Below, one piece after another: positions 1 through 5,081 of a stretch of 5,081 nucleotides of DNA. Origin of the DNA: an uncultured Treponema sp. GTDB taxonomy: Bacteria > Spirochaetota > Spirochaetia > Treponematales > Treponemataceae. Numbering within the stretch: position 1 is the first letter of the stretch; every line of letters begins with the position of its first letter. Position numbers and translations under genes: made by a program. The DNA lies in the NCBI GenBank assembly GCA_905372345.1, contig CAJPPE010000150.1, positions 1-5,081 of the forward strand, given 5' to 3'. The notes under the pieces were generated by a model. That model worked only from the letters and a program-made list of their open reading frames with translations. It was not told the origin of the DNA and ran no database searches.

Positions 1-641
1 ATTTTTATTTCCGATATTTCATTTAATAAAACGGGATGTTTTTTTTGTAAAATATCCAACTGAACAAAAAGCTGAGAAAGTTTTTCATTAACCTGCATAC
101 CCTCTCGAGGATTTTTAAATGTCAACCCTGTAATAATCGGTAAATTAGATTGAATAATAGGAGAACCTATCCTAAAAACCATACCATATCCGTCTATCTC
201 CATCGGAATTGTTTTTCCTTCAACCTCCGTAAAAGCAAGAGCGACAGCCTTTCTTTCAACTATTTTAATTGAAACCTTATCGGGGAATTTTTTTTCTACA
301 GTAGCCGACGCAATTCCGGGATATGATACAAGTCTTTTAGAAATCTCAGAAGAATTTATCGAAAGCCATTTAGTATTGCTTTCGATTCCCGCAAGTTTTT
401 TTACTTCTATAGAACTTAAATCGGAACATCCCGAAATATTTATTGCTGCTATAGAACTATAGGGTAAAATTATTGCATAATAAACGATCTCTCCCAATAA
501 AAGCAAGACAAAGCTAGTAATGAAAAATTTAATTACAGCCGATTTAAGTTTTGATGATTTATTATTACTAATAACATTCTCTTTAATATATGCATCATTC
601 AAATAATCATCTTTTTTCCATGTATATAAAATATCAGCCAT
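1..641 (-). CDS. ftsQ: Cell-division protein FtsQ/DivIB, N-terminal 213 residues (3' end beyond window)
   Basis: A bitopic divisome protein that, with FtsL and an FtsB/DivIC partner, helps recruit and activate the FtsW-FtsI septal synthase. Translation from the ATG at 641 gives a cytoplasmic N-terminus of about 34 residues (starts MADILYTWKK), one membrane segment at about 36-60 (rich in I, F, V and L) and then an extracytoplasmic POTRA domain at about 65-132. The POTRA pattern is clear: INISG near 68-71, GIESNTKWLSI near 85-95, SYPGIASATVEKKFPD near 106-121 and IKIVERKAVA near 125-134. The start of the beta domain follows (IDGYGMVFRI near 149-158) and the frame is still open at base 1. The start codon directly abuts the ftsW TAG stop, and AAGGAG lies 6 nt upstream, which fixes the start. 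The POTRA signature and the position after ftsW support FtsQ/DivIB. The frame is complete apart from the missing C-terminus. Confidence 0.9.
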   Translation of the reverse strand, partial: MADILYTWKKDDYLNDAYIKENVISNNKSSKLKSAVIKFFITSFVLLLLGEIVYYAIILPYSSIAAINISGCSDLSSIEVKKLAGIESNTKWLSINSSEISKRLVSYPGIASATVEKKFPDKVSIKIVERKAVALAFTEVEGKTIPMEIDGYGMVFRIGSPIIQSNLPIITGLTFKNPREGMQVNEKLSQLFVQLDILQKKHPVLLNEISEIK

Positions 642-1775
642 CTATTTCTCCTTTTTGTTTACATATCCTGATGCATTTAAAATTAAACCGCATAAACAAA
701 ATGTAACTACCAAAGAAGAACCTCCCGATGAAAAAAAAGGAAGAGGTATTCCTGTAGCAGGAATCATTTTTGAAACAACAGCACAATTTACCAGAGACTG
801 AATTATGATACAACTGACAGCCCCAAAAGCTACATACGCACCGAATCTATTTCTACAGCCAAAAGCTATTCTATAGCCGAAAAATGCAAAAAAAGCAAGC
901 AATGCAATATAAAATACTACACCGATAAATCCCATTTCTTCTGCCCATACAACAAATATAAAATCGGAATATATTTCAGGCACACTTGCTATTTTACGCA
1001 ACCCATTTCCTAATCCCTGTCCCCAAACTCCTCCGCTTGTTAGTGCATTAAGAGCCGCCTGTATTTGAAAACTTGAATCTAAAGGACTTCGTGAAGGATC
1101 CAAAAAAGATAAAACACGTTCCATTCTATATTCTTTTGTTATAATCATTAAAATAAAGATTGGAGCGAAACTTACAATTCCTTTAACAAACCATAATATC
1201 GGCACACCTGCTATAAAAAACATCAAAGTACCGATAAAAAAAATAAACACGGAAGAAGAAAAGTCATTTTCCAAATATACCAAAAAAGCAAACAAAGATA
1301 TTATAACAAAAGGCGTAATAATCGAAACTAAAGGCTGATCATAGTTACCGTTTTTTTTGTCGAAAAAATTAGCTAAAAATAAAATTAAAGTAAGTTTTAA
1401 AAGTTCCGAAGGCTGAAACATAAAACCTGCAATATTTACCCATCGGGAAGCACCGTTTCTTTCTTCTCCGATTCCGGGAATAAACGGAAGCAGACAAAAA
1501 ATAAAAGTTGCAAGCATAATAAAAGGCAGCATTTTTCTTATTGTAGAAAAATCTACAAAGAGAAAAAACATCATTGCAATGATACCTGCAATAAAATGCT
1601 TTATCTGCTTACTGACAAAATAAAGATGATTGTCAAAAAAACGTTGAGCGTAATGAATAGAACCGGAATACAAGGTTGCAAATCCGACACCGAAAAGGAG
1701 AAGAATCGACATTGCAAAAACAAAGTCATATTTTTCAGAGTGAATATTTTTCTTTGCAATAATATGCTTTACCAT
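642..1775 (-). CDS. ftsW: FtsW, SEDS-family septal peptidoglycan glycosyltransferase
   Basis: A polytopic inner-membrane SEDS protein that polymerises lipid II into septal glycan strands, working with a class B penicillin-binding protein. At 377 residues with about ten hydrophobic segments it has the usual family size. SEDS signatures are in order: NGASRWVNIAGFMFQPSELLK at 107-127 (read as NGASRW...QPSELLK), ALNALTSGGVWGQGLG at 241-256, SDFIFVVWAEEMGF at 270-283 and TGIPLPFFSSGGSS at 341-354. Asp271 in SDFIF matches the putative catalytic aspartate of the family. The segment that usually reads PDLGT is ENDFSSS at 169-175, an unusual variant. The ATG abuts the murF TAA stop with AGGAGG 5 nt upstream, and the TAG stop abuts the ftsQ ATG. 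FtsW is preferred over its paralogue RodA because of the division-gene neighbours; sequence alone separates the two less clearly. Confidence 0.95.
   Translation of the reverse strand: MVKHIIAKKNIHSEKYDFVFAMSILLLFGVGFATLYSGSIHYAQRFFDNHLYFVSKQIKHFIAGIIAMMFFLFVDFSTIRKMLPFIMLATFIFCLLPFIPGIGEERNGASRWVNIAGFMFQPSELLKLTLILFLANFFDKKNGNYDQPLVSIITPFVIISLFAFLVYLENDFSSSVFIFFIGTLMFFIAGVPILWFVKGIVSFAPIFILMIITKEYRMERVLSFLDPSRSPLDSSFQIQAALNALTSGGVWGQGLGNGLRKIASVPEIYSDFIFVVWAEEMGFIGVVFYIALLAFFAFFGYRIAFGCRNRFGAYVAFGAVSCIIIQSLVNCAVVSKMIPATGIPLPFFSSGGSSLVVTFCLCGLILNASGYVNKKEK
648..653 (-). promoter_or_regulatory. Ribosome-binding site of ftsQ, inside ftsW
   Basis: AAGGAG lies 6 nt before the ATG at 641 and is made by the Lys-Glu codons near the FtsW C-terminus (NKKEK). 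It fixes the ftsQ start next to the ftsW stop. Confidence 0.8.
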
Positions 1776-3206
1776 TTAAACCTCCTCTTCTTTTAAAATA
1801 GATTCCAATCTTTCAAGTTCCATTGATCTTGAACCTTTTAATAAAACAAAATCATCTTTAGATAAATTTTCTTTAAGCTGTTTTTTTAACGCATCGAATT
1901 GATTTGTTTTAAACTTATATATTTTTTTTGAAGAAGAAACTTTTAAACCTTCAAAAGCGGAACAAATATCATCTCCAAAAAAATATAAATCATCGGCATT
2001 AGAGTTTATTGCTTCTTCAATTATTTTTTTATGTTCATATTCGGATTCAGACCCTAGCTCAAGCATAGATGCCAAAACATAATGTTTTGCACATTCGGTA
2101 TTTATAGAATCGCAAAACTCTATTGCACTTTTCATTGAATCAGGATTTGCATTATAACAATCCAAAAAATAGGTTACAAAGCCGTGCAAGACCTGCGATC
2201 TACCAAACAGAGGCCGCACGGCTTCTAAACCCGATTTAATTTCCTTAGCCGAAAAACCTTTCTTTTCCGCCAAGGCTATACATAAAAGAGCATTTTTTAC
2301 ATTATATACTCCGGGTAATGGAAATAAAATTTCTTCTCCTCTATAAAAAATTTTAGAACCTGATACACCGGCATCTTCAACCTTTTGCACCAATGAAGAA
2401 TCATTATCCGATACGGTAAAAATCGAACCATGAGAAACATCTTTTAAAAAATCCGTAAACTCACAGTCAGGAATAAAGCCTAAAGCATCATCATCAAAAA
2501 AAGAAAAAATTTCTTTTTTTTCCTCAGCAATCGCCTGCTTTGTGCCGAGAATTCCGATATGGGCAGTTCCTATGTTTGTAATTATAGCAGCGTTTGGTAA
2601 AAGAACACTTGCTATTTCGGCTATCTCCCCCTTACGGTTCATGCCAAGCTCAAATATTCCGGCTTCATGTTCGGGACGCACTTCAAAAACGGAAAGAGGC
2701 AAACCCGTTTCGGAATTTAAATTCCCCTTTGTCGATACGGTATTATATTTTTTAGAATATATAGAAGCCAAAATTTCTTTTGTAGTTGTTTTACCGCTTG
2801 ATCCCGTAATACCTATCTTATAAAGACTGGGGAACTTCGATAAATAATATCTTGCAGCATCCTGTAAAGCTTTTAAATTATTTTTTACGGCAACGCATGA
2901 AGCATCGTACTTTTTGCATAATGACAACAATGCAGTTTCATTTTCATTAAGATAATCAAAGTCAACAACAAAAAATTTAGCCCCATTCTTTAAAGCAGCC
3001 TCTATATAGATATGCCCGTCCTGATTTTCGCCTCGTAAAGGAATAAAAAGAGAATTATTTTTTACATTACGGCTGTCTATAGCTACGGAAGAAAAAGCTT
3101 TAGAAGAATTCGATTCATAAACAAGCCATGCACCGGTACTTGTAAGCAATTCATCAAGATTCATAAGAGAATAGTCTAAATCATTGCTTAAGTTTTCTCT
3201 AACCAT
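1776..3206 (-). CDS. murF: MurF, UDP-MurNAc-tripeptide--D-alanyl-D-alanine ligase
   Basis: A cytoplasmic ATP-dependent Mur ligase that joins D-Ala-D-Ala to UDP-MurNAc-tripeptide, giving the pentapeptide precursor. At 476 residues it is full length for the family. The N-terminal substrate domain has VAIDSRNV at 41-48 and LFIPLRGENQDGH at 53-65. The central ATPase domain has the P-loop GITGSSGKTTTKE at 132-144, KGNLNSETGLPLS at 160-172, ELGMNRKGEI at 186-195 and NIGTAHIGILGT at 211-222. The C-terminal domain has FGRSQV at 334-339, DCYNANPDSM at 349-358, SMLELG at 380-385 and KGSRSMELE at 457-465. The ATG overlaps the end of ftsL by 8 nt and has AAAGGAG 7 nt upstream. An in-frame Met15 has no ribosome-binding site. 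The YNANPDSM motif and the GITGSSGKTTTKE P-loop are typical of MurF rather than MurE or MurC. Confidence 0.97.
   Translation of the reverse strand: MVRENLSNDLDYSLMNLDELLTSTGAWLVYESNSSKAFSSVAIDSRNVKNNSLFIPLRGENQDGHIYIEAALKNGAKFFVVDFDYLNENETALLSLCKKYDASCVAVKNNLKALQDAARYYLSKFPSLYKIGITGSSGKTTTKEILASIYSKKYNTVSTKGNLNSETGLPLSVFEVRPEHEAGIFELGMNRKGEIAEIASVLLPNAAIITNIGTAHIGILGTKQAIAEEKKEIFSFFDDDALGFIPDCEFTDFLKDVSHGSIFTVSDNDSSLVQKVEDAGVSGSKIFYRGEEILFPLPGVYNVKNALLCIALAEKKGFSAKEIKSGLEAVRPLFGRSQVLHGFVTYFLDCYNANPDSMKSAIEFCDSINTECAKHYVLASMLELGSESEYEHKKIIEEAINSNADDLYFFGDDICSAFEGLKVSSSKKIYKFKTNQFDALKKQLKENLSKDDFVLLKGSRSMELERLESILKEEEV
1781..1786 (-). promoter_or_regulatory. Strong ribosome-binding site of ftsW, inside murF
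   Basis: A full AGGAGG lies 5 nt before the ftsW ATG. It is encoded by the Glu-Glu-Val codons that end MurF, whose TAA directly touches the ftsW ATG. Confidence 0.85.
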
Positions 3207-3483
3207 CCTTATTCTCCTTTGAAATTGAAACCCTCAAAATCTCGGCCGACAAAGCTTTTCTCATTTTTAATTCTTCAACGGCAATTCTTTCGATACGCTC
3301 AGGCTTCGATAAAATAGAAATACCGGAAATTTTCTTTTTATTTTCATCAATAATTTTAGACTGTTCCTTATTATAATCAGCCAAATCCCTTTCAACACTT
3401 GTATAACGCGAAGACTGCAAAACCACCGCAAATAAAAAAAGAGGAATAAACAATGTGAAAAGCACAGCAAGTATTTTTTTCAT
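3199..3483 (-). CDS. ftsL: FtsL-like divisome protein (small bitopic coiled-coil protein)
   Basis: A 94-residue protein with a 2-residue Lys pair, one membrane segment at about 4-22 (ILAVLFTLFIPLFLFAVVL) and then a charged, coiled-coil-like stretch at about 28-56 (ERDLADYNKEQSKIIDENKK). It ends in a conserved-looking motif, LSKPERIERIAVEELKM at 58-74, of the kind found at the end of FtsL/DivIC coiled coils. FtsL is the bitopic partner of FtsB/DivIC and FtsQ and contacts FtsW-FtsI. Position directly after rsmH is the standard ftsL slot in dcw clusters. I place the start at the ATG at 3483, one base after the rsmH stop, with GGGAG 7 nt upstream. A longer in-frame start at 3531 would add 16 non-hydrophobic residues lying inside rsmH. 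FtsL proteins diverge strongly, so this call rests on topology, motif and position. DivIC/FtsB is the main alternative. Confidence 0.8.
   Translation of the reverse strand: MKKILAVLFTLFIPLFLFAVVLQSSRYTSVERDLADYNKEQSKIIDENKKKISGISILSKPERIERIAVEELKMRKALSAEILRVSISKENKDG
3214..3220 (-). promoter_or_regulatory. Ribosome-binding site of murF, inside ftsL
   Basis: AAAGGAG lies 7 nt before the murF ATG and encodes part of the SKEN residues near the FtsL C-terminus. It favours the first Met over Met15, and together with the 8-nt overlap it points to translational coupling. Confidence 0.8.
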
Positions 3484-3484
3484 T

Positions 3485-4432
3485 TTAACTCTCCCGATAA
3501 TCAATTTTACGCACAACCCTAAGGCGTGCACTCCTCGACGGAGGATTAAGCCTTATTTCCTCATCAGAAGCCTTAACGGCTTTTTTTGTTAAAACCTCAG
3601 CCTTAGGCCTGCCCCCGCACTTACATATCGGCATATTTTCGGGACAGGTACAGCTTTTCCCTAATTCTTTAAAATAGAACTTTACAATTCTATCCTCAAG
3701 AGAATGAAAAGTAATAACTCCAAGCCGTCCGTTAGGAGCCAAAACCGAAAAAGCTGCTTCCAAAAGACGGGGCAGTCTATCAAGTTCTCCGTTCACGGCA
3801 ATTCTAAGAGCTTGAAACGTTTTTGTTGCAGGATGAATTTTTCCATGCCTGTAATTTTGAGGAACAGCCTTGTAAATACAATCAGCCAATTCTTTTGCAT
3901 TACTAAAAGCGACCGCAGCTCTTTGCTCAACTATACGGGAAGCTATCTTTCTTGAATAGCGCTCTTCACCGTAATTAAAAATTAAATCCGCCAAATCTTT
4001 TTCATTATAAGAATTAACAATATCGGCGGCACTTAATCTAAGCTCAGGGTTAAGCCTCATATCCAAGGGTTCGTCAGAAGAAAAAGAAAACCCCCTCCCC
4101 GATTTTACATAATGAAACATGGATATCCCCAAATCCAAAAGAATTAAATTTGGAGGAGCAGAATCTTTAGGATAGTTTTTAAAAAACTCATCGGACCAGC
4201 CTAAGTGAAACCGGAGGCGTTCACCGAAGGGTTTTAGCCTTTCTTTTGCCCGTTCTTGAATAGAAACATCGGCATCAAGGCCTATCGCATTCAGTTGAGG
4301 ATATCTTTTTAAAAAAGCTTCAGTATGTCCGCCTTCTCCCAATGTTCCGTCTACAAAAAGATTATCGGAAACATCGGGTTTTAAGAATTCGAGACATTCT
4401 TCAAGCAATACCGATGTATGAACTGGCTGCAT
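3485..4432 (-). CDS. rsmH: RsmH (MraW), 16S rRNA (cytosine-1402-N4)-methyltransferase
   Basis: A cytoplasmic S-adenosylmethionine-dependent enzyme that methylates N4 of cytosine 1402 (E. coli numbering) in the 16S rRNA decoding centre. At 315 residues it has the normal length. Motifs in order are HTSVLL at 5-10, DGTLGEGGHT at 28-37 (SAM loop), GLDAD at 51-55, LDLGIS at 99-104, RGFSF at 113-117, PLDMRL at 122-127, HPATKTFQALRIAVN at 200-214, ITFHSLEDRIVK at 240-251, a CTCP...CKCGG cysteine cluster at 261-274 and NPPSRSARLRV at 296-306. The usual DLGVSSxQLD stretch is altered here (DLGISMFHYVKS, 100-111). The ATG lies 5 nt after the mraZ stop; its ribosome-binding site is weak (AGG about 4 nt upstream), so translation probably depends on coupling to mraZ. 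The canonical MQPVHTSVLL opening supports the start. Confidence 0.97.
   Translation of the reverse strand: MQPVHTSVLLEECLEFLKPDVSDNLFVDGTLGEGGHTEAFLKRYPQLNAIGLDADVSIQERAKERLKPFGERLRFHLGWSDEFFKNYPKDSAPPNLILLDLGISMFHYVKSGRGFSFSSDEPLDMRLNPELRLSAADIVNSYNEKDLADLIFNYGEERYSRKIASRIVEQRAAVAFSNAKELADCIYKAVPQNYRHGKIHPATKTFQALRIAVNGELDRLPRLLEAAFSVLAPNGRLGVITFHSLEDRIVKFYFKELGKSCTCPENMPICKCGGRPKAEVLTKKAVKASDEEIRLNPPSRSARLRVVRKIDYRES
3491..3495 (-). promoter_or_regulatory. Ribosome-binding site deciding the ftsL start
   Basis: GGGAG lies 7 nt before the ATG at 3483 and is formed by the Arg-Glu-Ser codons at the end of rsmH. It supports this start over the upstream in-frame ATG at 3531. Confidence 0.75.
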
Positions 4433-4437
4433 AAGAC

Positions 4438-4872
4438 CTAAAAACCTATTTCACCCAAAGCTTCGGCAGCTTCAGAAAAATCCGGCTCACTCTCCTTTAA
4501 ATATTTTTCATATTGTTTTAGATCCCACAACTCACAACATTTACCGAGACCTAAAATAATACAGTCTTTTTCGAGCCCTGCACACTCGCGGAGGCTCTGG
4601 GGAATAGATATACGGCCGTTTTTATCAACCTCAATTTCTTGGGCAGGGGCAATTAAGCGCCTCATAACCAACAAAGATTGTGCTTTAAACAAAGAAGTTT
4701 TCTTCATAATCTCATCAGAAAACTTTTTCCACTTATCCGCAGTAAAAATCCAAAGACAGTTACCTACACCTCTTGTAATAACCAAATTTGAATCGGGTAA
4801 TTCTGCACGAATTTTAGCCGGAAACATAATTCTTCCTTTTTCGTCAAGAGTATTTTTATATTCTCCGGTCAT
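4438..4872 (-). CDS. mraZ: MraZ, transcriptional regulator of the division/cell-wall operon
   Basis: A small DNA-binding protein of the SpoVT/AbrB-like fold that forms rings and represses its own dcw operon by binding TGGGN-type repeats. From the ATG at 4872 it has 144 residues, the normal size. It shows two copies of the fold, each with a DXXXR motif: DEKGR at 10-14 and DKNGR at 83-87, followed by RIMFPAKIRAEL and RISIPQSLREC. The opening MTGEYKNTLDEKGR fits the family pattern (M-x-GEY-x-x-T-x-D-x-KGR). A GTG at 4887 is in frame and would add five residues, giving 149. I prefer the ATG: the GTG has no ribosome-binding site at a usable distance, it overlaps the fourth operator box, and the extra residues are not family-like. 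The Shine-Dalgarno for the ATG is also weak (GTGGG). First gene of the operon, with promoter and operator directly upstream. Confidence 0.93.
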   Translation of the reverse strand: MTGEYKNTLDEKGRIMFPAKIRAELPDSNLVITRGVGNCLWIFTADKWKKFSDEIMKKTSLFKAQSLLVMRRLIAPAQEIEVDKNGRISIPQSLRECAGLEKDCIILGLGKCCELWDLKQYEKYLKESEPDFSEAAEALGEIGF

Positions 4873-4881
4873 TGCAAAATT

Positions 4882-4916
4882 ACCCACTTTTTACTACTTT
4901 CTCCCACTTACTCCCA
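4882..4916 (-). promoter_or_regulatory. MraZ operator: four TGGGN-type boxes at exact 10-bp spacing
   Basis: On the minus strand the boxes are TGGGA (4916-4912), TGGGA (4906-4902), a degenerate TAGTA (4896-4892) and TGGGT (4886-4882), each followed by a 5-bp spacer. This is the arrangement described for MraZ binding sites in other bacteria: TGGGN direct repeats with 5-nt spacers just before mraZ. A weaker TGTGA at 4926-4922 stays in register. The first box shares a base with the -10 element and the others cover the expected transcription start and leader, so bound MraZ would block RNA polymerase. Assignment is by pattern match; binding in this organism is inferred. Confidence 0.85.
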
Positions 4917-5081
4917 TTTTATCACAAAAATTTAGAATGTCAAGCGGTTTACATAAAAAAAGTGCATTTTTTTTAGATTTTTTTAATATTTTTTTTAACA
5001 GCCAGAATGAAGGACAGATATAAAAATCTTTTAAATCAGTTTGACTAACCTTCACCAATGCATTTTTAAATTGATTTTCCG
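4894..5081 (-). CDS. C-terminal end of an upstream ORF with a RecB/AddB-like Cys-Pro motif; possibly truncated
   Basis: This frame is open from the window edge (first full codon at 5079-5077) to a TAG at 4894-4896, giving 61 residues; the start lies outside the window. Near the edge it reads VSQTDLKDFYICPSFWLL, which resembles the S-x-x-x-L-x-x-[FY]-x-x-C-P-x-x-[FYW] pattern that opens the PD-(D/E)XK nuclease domain of AddB/RecB-type proteins. In those proteins well over 100 further residues with catalytic Asp, Glu and Lys follow. Here only a Lys-rich stretch encoded by A-runs and a tail of about 25 residues remain, and the tail is read through the mraZ promoter and operator. Either the gene is truncated or decayed, or this is the natural end of a protein I do not recognise. 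The other two frames on this strand are closed within a few codons around the A-runs, so a simple frameshift does not restore a longer domain. Confidence 0.5.
   Translation of the reverse strand, partial: ENQFKNALVKVSQTDLKDFYICPSFWLLKKILKKSKKNALFLCKPLDILNFCDKMGVSGRK
4916..4943 (-). promoter_or_regulatory. Sigma70-type promoter of the mraZ operon
   Basis: On the minus strand a perfect -35 TTGACA (4943-4938) is followed after 16 bp by TAAAAT (4921-4916), one mismatch from the TATAAT consensus. A TG dinucleotide one base upstream of it forms an extended -10 element. Transcription should start near 4907-4911, leaving a leader of about 35-40 nt before the mraZ ATG. It is the only strong promoter I noticed, and the genes downstream leave no intergenic room, so it probably drives all six. 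It lies inside the last codons of the upstream ORF. Confidence 0.85.
4955..4996. other. A/T-tract cluster upstream of the mraZ promoter
   Basis: Four homopolymer runs lie in a row on the plus strand: A7 at 4955-4961, T8 at 4967-4974, T7 at 4978-4984 and T8 at 4989-4996. Their centres are 12.5, 10.5 and 11.5 bp apart, close to one helical turn. The cluster starts about 12 bp upstream of the -35 box, where an UP-like element or bent DNA could raise promoter activity. The same bases encode Lys-rich codons of the upstream ORF, so the tracts may simply reflect low G+C coding sequence. Confidence 0.4.

Noticed and set aside
1596..1796. Plus-strand ORF of 66 codons
   Set aside because: Lies antisense over the start of ftsW and the end of murF, which have full family motifs; no recognisable domain.
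2542..2823. Plus-strand ORF of 93 codons
   Set aside because: Antisense shadow of the MurF ATPase domain; the real protein has the P-loop and NIGTAH motifs here.
3267..3470. Minus-strand ORF of 67 codons in another frame
   Set aside because: Overlaps the ftsL-like gene out of frame; that gene has the better ribosome-binding site, topology and motif.
3484..3531. Longer ftsL start inside rsmH
   Set aside because: Adds 16 residues before a typical Met-Lys-Lys membrane start that has its own GGGAG site.
3704..3955. Plus-strand ORF of 83 codons
   Set aside because: Antisense to conserved RsmH motifs; no independent evidence.
4873..4887. GTG start for mraZ at 4887
   Set aside because: No usable ribosome-binding site, overlaps the fourth operator box, and the extra residues do not fit the family N-terminus; kept as a possible alternative.
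4955..4973. A7-GTGCA-T7 inverted repeat as an intrinsic terminator
   Set aside because: The stem would consist only of A-U pairs and lies inside an open frame; it lacks the G/C-rich stem of a terminator.
4954..5000. Programmed frameshift at the A-runs of the upstream ORF
   Set aside because: Both alternative frames hit stop codons within a few codons around the runs, so slippage would not extend the protein.

Overview
The window is a compact minus-strand operon of cell-division and peptidoglycan genes, a reduced dcw (division and cell wall) cluster. In transcription order (right to left) it contains mraZ, rsmH (mraW), an ftsL-like small membrane protein gene, murF, ftsW and the 5' part of ftsQ/divIB, which runs off the left edge. 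The low G+C, the A/T-rich codon use and this short gene order, with no ftsI, murE, mraY, murD, murG or murC between the genes, suggest a spirochaete, most likely an oral-type Treponema. That assignment rests on remembered gene order and protein style, not on a database search.

Right edge (about 4890-5081): an upstream minus-strand frame enters the window already open and ends at 4894. It carries a Cys-Pro motif like that of RecB/AddB-type nucleases, but lacks room for the rest of such a domain. Within its last codons lie a very good sigma70-type promoter (TTGACA, 16 bp, TAAAAT with a TG extension) and four TGGGN-type boxes at exact 10-bp spacing. The boxes match the known MraZ operator pattern and run from the -10 element to the mraZ start, so the operon is probably autorepressed by MraZ. 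A/T tracts at near-helical spacing lie just upstream of the promoter.

Operon body (1-4872): the genes are separated by 5, 1, -8, 0 and 0 nt. From ftsL onward each ribosome-binding site is built from the last codons of the preceding gene, so translation is probably coupled. No stretch over 300 bases lacks a gene, and I see no RNA genes, mobile elements or CRISPR.

Together: MraZ regulates the operon. RsmH methylates 16S rRNA. MurF finishes the UDP-MurNAc-pentapeptide precursor. FtsW polymerises septal glycan from lipid II. FtsL and FtsQ/DivIB form part of the divisome complex that positions and activates FtsW and its partner transpeptidase, which is not encoded here. I see no undescribed system. 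The most interesting spots are the promoter/operator/truncated-ORF overlap at the right edge and a few unusual residues in otherwise conserved motifs of FtsW and RsmH.
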